A stretch of 64,000 nucleotides of DNA. Origin: Oceanospirillum maris DSM 6286 (GTDB taxonomy: Bacteria; Pseudomonadota; Gammaproteobacteria; Pseudomonadales; Halomonadaceae). The translations under genes were made by a program, and so were the position numbers. The notes under the pieces were generated by a model. It worked only from the letters and a program-made list of their open reading frames with translations. It did not search any database and had not been told where the DNA came from. Of the stretch, positions 46,948 to 56,071 are shown in pieces. Within the stretch, counting starts at the first letter, position 1. Each line of letters begins with the position of its first letter. The stretch is from contig NZ_KE383938.1 in NCBI RefSeq assembly GCF_000422865.1, positions 135,770 to 199,769 on the forward strand, read 5' to 3'.

Positions 46948-48945
46948 ATGATTCATTTTTCTCAGAGAGAACCGCATTCAATGTTTATTGGGCCCACCCT
47001 ATTCTTAAAAAATGAATGGAAGCGTTTGTTATTTCTCACCAGCATTGCTTACGTTCTTTTGACATTGGTATTGCTAATAGGAAAAGACGCTTACGATCAA
47101 GGGCTTAAGAATAGAGCTATCGAACGTCATCAGTATCTACTGAACCTTACCGAAAATCGCACCCATCAATTTGTGCTTCGCATCGCGCTGGACATACAGC
47201 AACTCAGTATTCTACCGAGCGTACGGCATTTTATATCGAACCCATCCGTGACCAATCGTCAGGAAGTTGAGACGGTTTTCCGTCAAGCGACTAACGTTAA
47301 TGGCCGCTACGATCAAATTCGCATTATCGACCTGACGGGAAAAGAACTTGTCCGCATTAACGACCATTCTGACGGCTCGGTTTCAGTTCCCATTGAAAAT
47401 CTACAAAACAAGTATGACCGCTATTATGTTCAAGAAGGCATAAAACTGGCTCCCAGCGATGTCTACTTATCCCCATTGGATCTTAATGTCGAACACGGTG
47501 AAGTTGAGCGACCTTATAAGCCCGTTATTCGCGCGGTAACGCTACTAGCTGACGATCAAGGCTCACCTTTAGCCTTGGTGGTGCTTAACTATAAAGCCGG
47601 TCATTTTCTAAATCGTTTTCGAGCGCATTTTGAAGCAGGTGATCGCGGGATGCTGGCCAATAGCGATGGTTATTGGCTGTCCAATCACTATCGAGAAAGT
47701 GAGTGGGGTTGGCAGCTGGGTATGCCAGGCAAAGTGCTCTCAGTATGGAATGCTGAACTATGGCAACAGATGCAACAAGAACCAGAGGGAGTTTTTGATG
47801 CTAACGATGAGCTGATCAGCTACCGTAAAATCCGCCCTGCGGAATTTGAGCCGCTATCTGGCGGACGCTTTGCCACAGACCTTGGCTTTAAACAGGATAT
47901 AAAAGTCCAGTCGTGGTTCTCGTTAGTACGCACCTCAAAAGAAGAGTGGCTAACTTCTGCTTTTTATCACCACCCCGGTGTTAAATTTTTTATCTTTATC
48001 ATCTACATCTCTACATTTACTTTGGTTTGGTTTTTCCTAAAACACCAAGTTGCTAAACAAATTAATGAACAGCAAAAAAGCAGTTATACCGCAGAGCTAG
48101 AAGACCTTTATTACAACGCACCTATTGGCTATTTAACCTTTGATGGCAACAGCTTGATCACAAACGCTAATATTAAAACACTGGAATACTTAGGCTACAG
48201 TCGAGAAGAACTGGTCAACAAAAAGCGTCTGAAAGATATGCTATCGCCGGCCTCAAAGGCGCAGCTCAACTTAGCAATGTCCACCTGTTATGTTGGCGAC
48301 TTACGTCTAGAAGTTCAGAGCAGAGATGGCCGCTGGCTGCCAGTTGCCAGTGCCATTTCCTCTCAGTTTCATGGCTCGGCATTAACGATCAGTCGCTGCA
48401 GCGTGCAGGATATTAGCTTGCAGCTAGAGTTAGAACAGCGCCTAAAATCTCTTGCTAATACCGATGCATTGACCGGTGCGTACAACCGCCGATACGTTGA
48501 AGCCTTATTTCTAAGAATTCGGGATGAGATGCCTGCGGAAAACAGTCATCTATCCATATTAATGCTGGATATTGATCACTTTAAATCGATTAATGACACC
48601 TACGGTCACAGCTCAGGGGATGAGGTTCTTATCTCATTTACCCAGCGTTGCCAAAAACATTTAGGAAACCGAGGCTATTTTGCCCGCTTTGGCGGTGAAG
48701 AGTTTTTAGCGATTTTGCCGGATATGGATAAATCTGCTGCCGTCGATTGCGCTGAACAGCTACGGGCAGAAACAGAGGATCTAAAAGTTATCAATAGCGA
48801 TGGAGACCAAATCACCTTTACCATCTCTATTGGGGTTGCAGTTTATAATCGCGATCAAAAAGAGACACTGGATCAGTTGGTTTATCGTGCCGATGAGAAG
48901 CTTTATGACGCCAAAAAATCGGGCCGCAATCAAGTTTGTATTTAA
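46948..48945 (+). CDS. Diguanylate cyclase with periplasmic sensor, PAS and GGDEF domains
   Basis: A 665-residue inner-membrane enzyme: one membrane helix near residues 28-45, a periplasmic region of about 300 residues that looks like a double-Cache sensor, a second helix (FFIFIIYISTFTLVWFFL near 345), a PAS domain (GYLTFDGNSLITNANIKTLEYLGYSREEL) and a GGDEF domain with active site GGEEF and DIDHFKSINDTYGHSSGD. It makes cyclic di-GMP from GTP. No RxxD inhibitory site at the usual place before GGEEF was noted. AAGAG three bases ahead of the ATG at 46948 supports the start. Confidence 0.92.
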   Translation: MIHFSQREPHSMFIGPTLFLKNEWKRLLFLTSIAYVLLTLVLLIGKDAYDQGLKNRAIERHQYLLNLTENRTHQFVLRIALDIQQLSILPSVRHFISNPSVTNRQEVETVFRQATNVNGRYDQIRIIDLTGKELVRINDHSDGSVSVPIENLQNKYDRYYVQEGIKLAPSDVYLSPLDLNVEHGEVERPYKPVIRAVTLLADDQGSPLALVVLNYKAGHFLNRFRAHFEAGDRGMLANSDGYWLSNHYRESEWGWQLGMPGKVLSVWNAELWQQMQQEPEGVFDANDELISYRKIRPAEFEPLSGGRFATDLGFKQDIKVQSWFSLVRTSKEEWLTSAFYHHPGVKFFIFIIYISTFTLVWFFLKHQVAKQINEQQKSSYTAELEDLYYNAPIGYLTFDGNSLITNANIKTLEYLGYSREELVNKKRLKDMLSPASKAQLNLAMSTCYVGDLRLEVQSRDGRWLPVASAISSQFHGSALTISRCSVQDISLQLELEQRLKSLANTDALTGAYNRRYVEALFLRIRDEMPAENSHLSILMLDIDHFKSINDTYGHSSGDEVLISFTQRCQKHLGNRGYFARFGGEEFLAILPDMDKSAAVDCAEQLRAETEDLKVINSDGDQITFTISIGVAVYNRDQKETLDQLVYRADEKLYDAKKSGRNQVCI

Positions 48946-48971
48946 TGGCGTGCATGCTTAATCGGGGCTAA

Positions 48972-49010
48972 AAAAAAGGTACTGAATCAAAGAGACTCAG
49001 TACCTTTTTT
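48972..49010. terminator. Bidirectional terminator between the cyclase gene and pepA
   Basis: GGTACTGA and TCAGTACC arms (8 bp) with A-run before and T-run after, serving the plus-strand cyclase gene and the minus-strand pepA. Confidence 0.9.
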
Positions 49011-49037
49011 CATTTTAATATTAAGTGCTTTTGGATA

Positions 49038-50525
49038 TTAAGCGTTAATATCAACTTTAGATAATACATACTGTGTCAATAACGGTACTGGGCGACCAGT
49101 GGCCCCCTTTTCTTTACCGCTGTGCCATGCTGTACCCGCAATATCAAGGTGCGCCCAACGATAGTCTTCCGTAAAACGTGATAGGAAGCAGGCTGCTGTA
49201 ATCGTCCCCGCTGGACGACCACCAATATTGGCAATATCGGCAAAGTTAGAATCTAGCTGCTGCTGATACTCCGCCCATAATGGCATCTGCCAAGCTTTAT
49301 CATTTGCATCAAGACCCGCGCTTAATAACTCTGCAGCCAAAGTATCATCATTGGACAACAGCCCAGATGCATGATGACCCAAACCAATAATGCAGGCTCC
49401 GGTCAAAGTGGCAATATCAACAACGGTTTCTGGGTTAAATTTGTCGATATAGGTCAGCGCATCACAAAGAACCAGACGGCCTTCCGCATCGGTATTCAAA
49501 ATCTCAACGGTTTTACCAGACATCGTCGTCACAACATCGCCAGGCTTAGACGCGTTACCCGCTGGCATATTTTCAACGGCAGCAACCACACCCACCACAT
49601 TGATTTTAGGCTTAAGCTGTTTCAAAACCTGCATAGTACCGAAGACGCTGGCGGCACCACACATATCGTACTTCATCTCATCCATACCTTCTCCCGGCTT
49701 TAGGCTAATGCCGCCGGAATCAAAGGTAACGCCCTTACCCACAAGAACATGGGGTTTGGTATCACTGCCTGCGCCGTTATATTCCATCGTGATAAGACGA
49801 GGCGCTTCAACACTACCTTTAGCAACGGACAGCAGAGAATTCATACCCAGTTCAGCCATCTGGTTTTCATCCAGAATGGTAACGGTTAATTCATCAAAAT
49901 CTTTGCCCAGCTCTTGAGCCTGTTCCGCTAAATAAACCGGCGTACAGATATTGCCCGGTAGATTGCCCAATGTGCGGGCGACATTCATGCCTTCACCGGT
50001 TGCAGCACCTGTATTCAGAGCCTGCTGTACCGCCGCTTCCGCACCAGGAGCCGAAAGAATAATTCCAGTCAACGCACTAGGATCTGCCTGTTTGCTCTTC
50101 ATCTGATCAAAAACATAGAGTGTCGTGACCGTATTTTCAGCCAGCAAACGAGCTTTCCAATTAAAATCACGACCTTTTAATTCGATATCATCAAGGCTTA
50201 GCGCCAAGGATGCTATCTTGGTATCTTTTACTGCACTGATTAGGTTCTTAACCAGCGTGCGGAATTGACCTTCTTTTAGCTCTTCCGCTTTACCCGTGCC
50301 GACCAGTAAAAGACGACCGTTAAGTTCACCAGCTTCAGGCAGAAGCTGGGTCTGTCCAAACTTACCGGTGAAATCACCCAGTGCAAGAATACGACTGATG
50401 ATACCGCCACTGGCCTTGTCCAATTGCTGCGCACTATTACCCATCGTGCTATCTGCACCGACAAAGACAACACGGCAATCTGCTGTTAATTCGGATAATA
50501 CTTGAGTTGTTGCGTTAAACGTCAT
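49038..50525 (-). CDS. pepA: Leucyl aminopeptidase PepA
   Basis: A 495-residue M17 aminopeptidase: metal-binding KGVTFDSGGISLKPG (K, D) and the signature NTDAEGRLVL near residue 340. It removes N-terminal residues from peptides using two metal ions; in E. coli it also binds DNA as XerA/CarP. Divergent from lptF across a 257-base gap, the standard arrangement. Confidence 0.96.
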   Translation of the reverse strand: MTFNATTQVLSELTADCRVVFVGADSTMGNSAQQLDKASGGIISRILALGDFTGKFGQTQLLPEAGELNGRLLLVGTGKAEELKEGQFRTLVKNLISAVKDTKIASLALSLDDIELKGRDFNWKARLLAENTVTTLYVFDQMKSKQADPSALTGIILSAPGAEAAVQQALNTGAATGEGMNVARTLGNLPGNICTPVYLAEQAQELGKDFDELTVTILDENQMAELGMNSLLSVAKGSVEAPRLITMEYNGAGSDTKPHVLVGKGVTFDSGGISLKPGEGMDEMKYDMCGAASVFGTMQVLKQLKPKINVVGVVAAVENMPAGNASKPGDVVTTMSGKTVEILNTDAEGRLVLCDALTYIDKFNPETVVDIATLTGACIIGLGHHASGLLSNDDTLAAELLSAGLDANDKAWQMPLWAEYQQQLDSNFADIANIGGRPAGTITAACFLSRFTEDYRWAHLDIAGTAWHSGKEKGATGRPVPLLTQYVLSKVDINA

Positions 50526-50782
50526 AAAAACCCCACTCGAAAATAATTACGGACAAGACAAAAGCGGCCTGTTATTACATAATTTGCCCATTTGACTCAG
50601 TAGTATATGGTGACGGCTAACCATTTACGCAATACCTGTGTATCCCAGATGTCACAGAAAGTCATTCCGGCAGGTGTTGCAAGCCATGCTCAGAGCCAAG
50701 AGCCATATCCTCAAATTATAAGCCTGCAGTGTTTTTATTGTTATTCCACAGTGTCTTTATCGCTATTTCTTAGGAGCGTGTT

Positions 50783-51892
50783 GTGATCCTATTTCGTTAT
50801 CTGACCCGAGAGGTACTACTTACCCTTTCGGCGGTATCGTTCGTACTCTTGTTGATCATTTTAGGTAGCCGTTTTATTAGCTTGTTTACCGATGTCGCAG
50901 AGGGATCTCTATCGCTCAATGTACTGTGGACCTTGCTGTTGCTGCAATTTCCCTCTGTGCTGGAGCTGATTTTGCCTCTTGGCTTCTTTTTGTCCGTTAT
51001 GTTGACCTATGGCCGCCTGTATCAAGAAAATGAGATTGGGGTGCTTATGGCTTGCGGATTCTCACCCAACCGTTTGCTGGTCTACACATTGGCCGCAGGC
51101 CTTTTCGTCGCAGGGATTGTGGCTAGTTTTAGCCTATGGCTAACACCACTAAGTGAATCCCAAGCCGCCCAAATTTTAGAAGAACAAAAGCAACGCGTTG
51201 ATTTCTCAACGATAAAACCGGGGCGCTTCCAAGAGTTTTCCGGCGGACAGGTGGTCTATACCGAGGCTTTAACTGACTCCAACACTCGTATGCACAATGT
51301 GTTTCTGTCTCAACAGACCGAGGATAATAGCGGCAATATTCGCACCACTGTATTTAAGGCCGACCTAGGGTATCAATATTTGGATAAAACCACTGGAAGC
51401 CGTTATTTAGTATTTGAGAATGGCGCTCGAACAGAGGGTCGCGCAGGAGCTGGGGATTTTTCGGTGCTTAACTTTGAACGCTATGCGGTGCGTATGTCTG
51501 AACAGTCAAAGGCCAAGGTCTCCTACAAGGTTCGCCAACTGCCTACAAACCAAATGATAGGCAGCCCGAAACTTGAACACCAAGCGGCGATCCAATGGCG
51601 CATTTCCCTGCCACTGATGGTTATTATTGTGACACTTATCGCCGTACCTTTGAGCTATGTCCGTCCTCGCCAAGGTCGTTTTGCTAAACTCTTCCCCGCT
51701 ATTTTTCTGCATATTTTCTATTTGAGCGGCTTAATCTCGGTGCAAGGCATGGTGGAGAAAGGTCAGTTAAGCCCCAGTATCGGGCTGTGGGCGGTGCACG
51801 GGGTTTTCTTATCCGTAGCCCTTTATCTGTTGTTAAAAGATGTGGCTGTTGACTGGTTTAAATCGGGCCGGAATCAGGAGCGAACGGTATGA
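50783..51892 (+). CDS. lptF: Lipopolysaccharide export permease LptF
   Basis: A 369-residue YjgP/YjgQ-family protein: helices at RYLTREVLLTLSAVSFVLLLIILGSRF and LLQFPSVLELILPLGFFLSVML, a periplasmic beta-jellyroll region (about 130-260), then three C-terminal helices. With LptG and LptB it extracts LPS from the inner membrane. GTG start with GGAG seven bases upstream. Overlaps lptG by four bases. Confidence 0.95.
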   Translation: MILFRYLTREVLLTLSAVSFVLLLIILGSRFISLFTDVAEGSLSLNVLWTLLLLQFPSVLELILPLGFFLSVMLTYGRLYQENEIGVLMACGFSPNRLLVYTLAAGLFVAGIVASFSLWLTPLSESQAAQILEEQKQRVDFSTIKPGRFQEFSGGQVVYTEALTDSNTRMHNVFLSQQTEDNSGNIRTTVFKADLGYQYLDKTTGSRYLVFENGARTEGRAGAGDFSVLNFERYAVRMSEQSKAKVSYKVRQLPTNQMIGSPKLEHQAAIQWRISLPLMVIIVTLIAVPLSYVRPRQGRFAKLFPAIFLHIFYLSGLISVQGMVEKGQLSPSIGLWAVHGVFLSVALYLLLKDVAVDWFKSGRNQERTV

Positions 51893-52959
51893 AAACACTA
51901 GATCGTTATATTGCTAAGAGTGTTTTCGGCGCGGTTCTCGTTGTCCAGCTACTGCTGTTAGGCTTGGACTTAATGCTAGCTTTAGTGAACGAGCTGGATA
52001 ATCTCAACAACAGCTATCAGCTTACCAATGCGCTCTATTATGTGATGCTAAGCGCTCCACGGCGATTTTATGACCTAATGCCTGTGGGTGTTATGGTTGG
52101 CGCTCTTATCGGCCTTGGCGGACTTGCCAGTAATAACGAGCTGGCCGTGATAAGGGCCGCAGGGGTTTCTATTACACGTATTATTTGGGCCGTAATGAAG
52201 CCCATGCTGATGATTATTGCCGTTACCTTTTTTATTGGTGAATCCATCGCACCTAAGACAGAGGTCGATGCACAAAACTATCGCGTGATGAAGCGCTGGA
52301 ATACCAGCGAAGCCAAAGGTAAGTCCGGCGTATGGTTAAGAGACGGCAGTGATTTTTTCTACTTCAACTCGATTAGAGCAGACGGCAAATTGTTTGGTAT
52401 TCAGCGCCATAGCTTTGATGATCAGGGCCAGGTGCTACTCTCTACCACGATGGCTCAGTCTGGGGAGTATGACTTTAATCGTGAAGGCTGGGTGTTGCAT
52501 AACTCGACAAAAACATCTTTAAGCGATACCCGGATACGCTCCGAAGCGATAGGAACTGTCTTTTGGGCCAGTGACCTTAACCCAGATTTGATGAAAGTGA
52601 TTATTATCAATCAGCGTTATCTTGCCCCGTCAGATCTATGGCGTTACTCAAAGTATCTGGAAAAACAGGGACTAAAATCCCATGAAGTTGAAATCGCATT
52701 TTGGCAAAAAATGCTAATGCCACTCACCATCTCATCCTTGGTACTGGTTGCTGCATCGTTTGTTTTTGGGCCGTTGCGTTCCGCTCCGGCAGGAACACGA
52801 GTCTTTAGCGGAGTGGTGGTAGGGCTTTCTGTAAAATATGTTCAGGATATTTTAGGCCCAGCCAGTGTCGTATATGGCTTTGACCCTATCTGGGCCGTGC
52901 TTACGCCTGCCATAGCCTGCGCACTTTACGGTGTGTTCTTAATTCGGCGCACGGGCTAA
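51889..52959 (+). CDS. lptG: Lipopolysaccharide export permease LptG
   Basis: A 356-residue partner of LptF: LDRYIAKSVFGAVLVVQLLLLGLDLM, then LMPVGVMVGALIGLGGLASNNELAVIRAAGVS with the conserved helix that contacts the ATPase LptB. Jellyroll domain in the middle. ATGA overlap with lptF means coupled translation and equal dosage. Confidence 0.95.
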   Translation: MKTLDRYIAKSVFGAVLVVQLLLLGLDLMLALVNELDNLNNSYQLTNALYYVMLSAPRRFYDLMPVGVMVGALIGLGGLASNNELAVIRAAGVSITRIIWAVMKPMLMIIAVTFFIGESIAPKTEVDAQNYRVMKRWNTSEAKGKSGVWLRDGSDFFYFNSIRADGKLFGIQRHSFDDQGQVLLSTTMAQSGEYDFNREGWVLHNSTKTSLSDTRIRSEAIGTVFWASDLNPDLMKVIIINQRYLAPSDLWRYSKYLEKQGLKSHEVEIAFWQKMLMPLTISSLVLVAASFVFGPLRSAPAGTRVFSGVVVGLSVKYVQDILGPASVVYGFDPIWAVLTPAIACALYGVFLIRRTG

Positions 52960-53017
52960 CCGCTAGAAGAAAATACTGAATTTTAGATATAACGCAGCAT
53001 TAACTTAAGGTTTTAAC

Positions 53018-53563
53018 ATGACAACATCTGGACGCCAGTTTCCCAATCAAGCATACACTCGCCCTGCCGGACTTGTACGCCGCCTAGGCGCTATGATGTA
53101 TGATTTCTTAATCATCGTGGCTATCTGGATGCTGCTCGGTTTCGCTCGACTGCCTTTTTTAGATCAAGGTGTTGATGCGATGAACGACCGAGCAGGCCCA
53201 GGTTTTCAAAGTTTGTTATTTTTAATCACCTTCGGCTTTTTTGCATTTTTCTGGCTACGCACAGGGCAAACGTTAGGTATGTTAGCTTGGCGTATTCGAA
53301 TACAGAACGCCAACGGCCATTCAATCTCGATGACACAGGCCTTAATGCGTTTTTTTTCCGGGGCTTTTTCTTTAATTTGTTTAGGCTTAGGTCATTTCTG
53401 GATGTTGTTCACACCGGCAAAACAAACTTGGCCTGATCGTTTTTCAGATTCTGAGGTAGTCTATGTGCCGTCTGATAAAGAAATTAAAGCGATTCAGGCG
53501 GAGTCTGACCTTACCGATAAGCCTTCTCTTGCCAATAAAGGCAAAAAACCAAAGAAATCGTAA
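53018..53563 (+). CDS. RDD family membrane protein
   Basis: A 181-residue RDD protein: AGLVRRLGAMMYDFLIIVAIWMLLG opens the domain (R and D residues in the first helix), followed by TGQTLGMLAWRIRIQ and a Lys-rich cytosolic tail. RDD proteins are three- to four-helix membrane proteins of mostly unknown role; some are proposed Na+/H+ antiporters. It follows lptG and is often linked to lptFG. Confidence 0.85.
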   Translation: MTTSGRQFPNQAYTRPAGLVRRLGAMMYDFLIIVAIWMLLGFARLPFLDQGVDAMNDRAGPGFQSLLFLITFGFFAFFWLRTGQTLGMLAWRIRIQNANGHSISMTQALMRFFSGAFSLICLGLGHFWMLFTPAKQTWPDRFSDSEVVYVPSDKEIKAIQAESDLTDKPSLANKGKKPKKS

Positions 53564-53580
53564 CAAATCGCAAGAGACAA

Positions 53581-53600
53581 AGGCCACGCCACGGTGGCCT
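53581..53600. terminator. Hairpin between convergent RDD and unknown genes
   Basis: AGGCCAC-GCCACG-GTGGCCT, 7-bp arms, without a strong T-run on either strand, so a weak or factor-dependent terminator. Confidence 0.4.
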
Positions 53601-53633
53601 ATACTGCGTCAAAATAAAATATTATCAGCGGGT

Positions 53634-54506
53634 CTAAATACCAACAGCCTCTAACTGAGCCAAAGTTTGAAGGCACTGCCGTTGATCTAGAATCAACAGA
53701 GAAGAATGCGTCCCTTGAGGGCCCGCTTGGTCATCCGCAACAACATAAGCATTCAGCCGGTCTTTAATTTGAAACAGCCCATTAGGCTGTAAGCCATAAC
53801 CTTCTATCAGCTTACCTTGCTGAAATACCGCATAATTCAGTGCACTTAATCGCTCCTGATTAGGCAAACTTTGTTTGCCTATTCTCGCGAAACTATGCTT
53901 TAAGCTCTGATTAAGGCCATCACCTAAAGGCAGATCGGTGAGCGGTACTAACAAAAACGTCTCTAATGAACGCCCTTGTTCAAGCTTACTTTTCAGCCAA
54001 TAACTCAGATGCTGTAAGCGCTGTAATCGCAGCTGCTCTGCGGAGAGTAACTGCCAGTCTAAATGCAGTAATTTATCAAGAGGGCTTGCAAAGTAGAGCC
54101 ACTCTTTCAGATTCGTTTTATGTTCTGCGGGAATACTTGTTAGCGTTTTTGCACCAAGGTGCTGATGTAGCGGCAAGCTGCTGTTCGTACCTGTATGCAA
54201 TGATACCTGATAACTCCACACTTGGTTTTGCCACTCACGACTGACCGCAAAGGGAATACTGGTGTGTAGCTGCTGCGTTAATAAACGTTGATTCTCTGGG
54301 GGCGTACAGTTTTGATTTGAGGATTGAAATAAACGAAAGGCACTTTCAAGAGGAATGCGACACAGGTTGCCGAAGCAGTCGCCTAGATCAAATAGAGTAT
54401 TTGCGAGATTAGAGGATTGAGCACAATCTATGGTATTAGCGAGTACCGGATTAGCCAGTACAGAATGAGTTAGTAGAGGGTTAGCCAGCGAGTTCTGAGA
54501 CAACAT
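53634..54506 (-). CDS. Hypothetical protein
   Basis: A 290-residue protein I do not recognise. The first ~35 residues contain repeated LANxxL units (SLANPLLTHSVLANPVLANT), encoded by a degenerate TTAGCCAG repeat, followed by a globular part with GDCFGNLCRIPLESAF and a Leu/Gln-rich helical centre. No signal peptide or enzyme motif. The start lies within the end of an upstream short gene, overlapping it by 26 bases, so the two may be translationally coupled. The repeat region makes the exact start doubtful. Confidence 0.55.
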   Translation of the reverse strand: MLSQNSLANPLLTHSVLANPVLANTIDCAQSSNLANTLFDLGDCFGNLCRIPLESAFRLFQSSNQNCTPPENQRLLTQQLHTSIPFAVSREWQNQVWSYQVSLHTGTNSSLPLHQHLGAKTLTSIPAEHKTNLKEWLYFASPLDKLLHLDWQLLSAEQLRLQRLQHLSYWLKSKLEQGRSLETFLLVPLTDLPLGDGLNQSLKHSFARIGKQSLPNQERLSALNYAVFQQGKLIEGYGLQPNGLFQIKDRLNAYVVADDQAGPQGTHSSLLILDQRQCLQTLAQLEAVGI

Positions 54507-54639
54507 GATAACGATCCTGATGTAGTGATGACAGTGACAAATGTTCGGGTAAAGGTTGTGCGTTACTAATGGTTTTCATTGGTGTGATGGTTGTCATTGG
54601 CGTGCGCATCATGGTCTTCATCGTGGTTTTAATAATCAT
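54481..54639 (-). CDS. Short methionine-rich reading frame
   Basis: A 52-codon frame from the ATG at 54639 (AGAGA about nine bases upstream) to TAA at 54481. Its first 21 codons contain six Met within MKT/MTT-like units, encoded by imperfect repeats (CCAATGA-AACCAT twice, 18 bases apart); the rest is LPEHLSLSSLHQDRYHVVSEL. It overlaps the 290-residue gene. Divergent from the peroxiredoxin-glutaredoxin gene. Whether it is translated is unproven. Confidence 0.4.
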   Translation of the reverse strand: MIIKTTMKTMMRTPMTTITPMKTISNAQPLPEHLSLSSLHQDRYHVVSELAG

Positions 54640-54758
54640 GGTAGCAATCTCTTTTTAGATAAAAAAACTATAAAAAAATAAAGTGTTATACAAGATGGCT
54701 ATAAAGCATCTCAGATAGGCTATAGTGATAGCATGAGTCACGGCCTTCAACAAGATTA

Positions 54759-54773
54759 ATAGGTAAAAACTAT
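54759..54773. promoter_or_regulatory. OxyR-like half site
   Basis: ATAGgtaaaaaCTAT matches the OxyR dimer pattern ATAG-N7-CTAT exactly; the second half expected seven bases away is absent. More ATAG/CTAT pieces at off-spacing occur at 54699-54731. It lies in the 344-base divergent region between the short gene and the peroxiredoxin gene, which holds no other recognised element. Confidence 0.35.
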
Positions 54774-54983
54774 CGCGTCGATGTGAAATACATATTTCCT
54801 TGATCGAGAATAGCCGTCTATAGTGAACGCATTGAGTTAAGGATTTAACATTCAATCAGCTATTCAATCCATACGATGAATATTAGAATTGAATGGAAGC
54901 CCCCATTAAATATGTTCACCTAATTAAGAGCTTTTAATTGATAGCTAGATTTAAAAATTATCGATTATCCTAGGAGATACCAT

Positions 54984-55727
54984 ATGTTAGAGAATCGTGA
55001 AGGTCAGAGCGTCCCTCAGGTTGTATTTAATACCCGCATCAACAATGAGTGGGTTCAGTTGTCGACAGATGACTTGTTTAAAGGCAAAACAGTTATTTTA
55101 TTCGCACTACCCGGTGCATTTACACCGACTTGTTCTAGCACGCACTTACCGCGCTACAACGAACTGGCACAGGTATTTAAAGCAGAAGGCGTTGATGACA
55201 TTATTTGTTTGTCTGTTAACGATCCCTTTGTAATGGAAGCTTGGGCGGGAGACCAGCACGCTGAGAATATCTCAATGCTACCTGATGGCAACGGTGACTT
55301 TAGTCGTGGCATGGGTATGCTTGTAAATAAAAGCGATCTTGGCTTTGGTGAGCGTAGCTGGCGCTACTCGATGTTGGTACGTGATGGCGTGATTGAAAAA
55401 ATGTTTATCGAGCCAGACGTGCCAGGCGATCCATTTGAAGTTTCTGATGCCGACACCATGCTGAAATATCTTGCCCCTGAAGCGGCTGCGCCAAAACGCA
55501 TCACCGTCATTGGTAAGCCAGGTTGCAGTCACTGCACCCGTGCTAAAGCAGCCTTGAAAGATCACGGTCTAAAATTTGAAGAAATTACTGTTGGCAGTCA
55601 CGGTATTAGTTTAGCCACACTACATGCAGTCTCCGGTCGCGGCACGACACCTCAAGTCTTTATTGAAGGTGAGCTTGTTGGTAGTGCCGATGAACTAGAA
55701 GCGTGGTTAGCAAAAAACGCCCTTTAA
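54984..55727 (+). CDS. Peroxiredoxin-glutaredoxin fusion
   Basis: A 247-residue two-domain peroxidase: N-terminal Prx5-type domain with peroxidatic Cys in PGAFTPTCSSTHLP (near residue 50), then a glutaredoxin with active site GCSHC (near 178) and TPQVFIEGELVG. It reduces hydrogen peroxide and organic peroxides using glutathione through its own glutaredoxin, as in the Haemophilus and Chromatium hybrids. AGGAG before the ATG. OxyR control is common for such genes; oxyR itself is not in the window. Confidence 0.94.
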   Translation: MLENREGQSVPQVVFNTRINNEWVQLSTDDLFKGKTVILFALPGAFTPTCSSTHLPRYNELAQVFKAEGVDDIICLSVNDPFVMEAWAGDQHAENISMLPDGNGDFSRGMGMLVNKSDLGFGERSWRYSMLVRDGVIEKMFIEPDVPGDPFEVSDADTMLKYLAPEAAAPKRITVIGKPGCSHCTRAKAALKDHGLKFEEITVGSHGISLATLHAVSGRGTTPQVFIEGELVGSADELEAWLAKNAL

Positions 55728-55760
55728 GCTAAATTCTAAATAAATTTTTATTCTGCCTTT

Positions 55761-55795
55761 AAGCCCCCGCTAAATATTTTAGCGGGGGCTTTTTG
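55761..55795 (+). terminator. Rho-independent terminator after the peroxiredoxin gene
   Basis: AGCCCCCGCTAAA-TAT-TTTAGCGGGGGCT followed by TTTT. Very stable 13-bp stem. Confidence 0.92.
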
Positions 55796-56013
55796 CGTTA
55801 TGTTGTTTCAGCAAACCATTTCAGTTATTCGTTTCAACGAAAAGCCTTCCTACAGAAAGGTAAGGAATATGCAAGCCCTAAAAACAGCTAAATTGTCGAC
55901 AAAATCTGACACATCTAGACTAAAAGCTAAGATTTAGCACTCACATTAGCCAAAAAAATAACGAAAAATACTGATAGAATTTACCCCCATCGTAAAATAC
56001 TTCGAAAGTACCT

Positions 56014-56031
56014 CGGTAGTTTGAACTACCG
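56014..56031. promoter_or_regulatory. 18-bp palindrome ahead of the succinate CoA-transferase gene
   Basis: CGGTAGTTTGAACTACCG is a near-perfect palindrome (8-bp arms, 2-base centre) located 40 bases before the start codon and about 35 bases after a possible -10 (TAGAAT at 55975-55980). It could be an operator or a 5' UTR hairpin. The remaining gap back to 55796 shows nothing else. Confidence 0.45.
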
Positions 56032-56071
56032 ACATCAACAGAATTGTCTACACTGCAAGCGAGAACGAACT

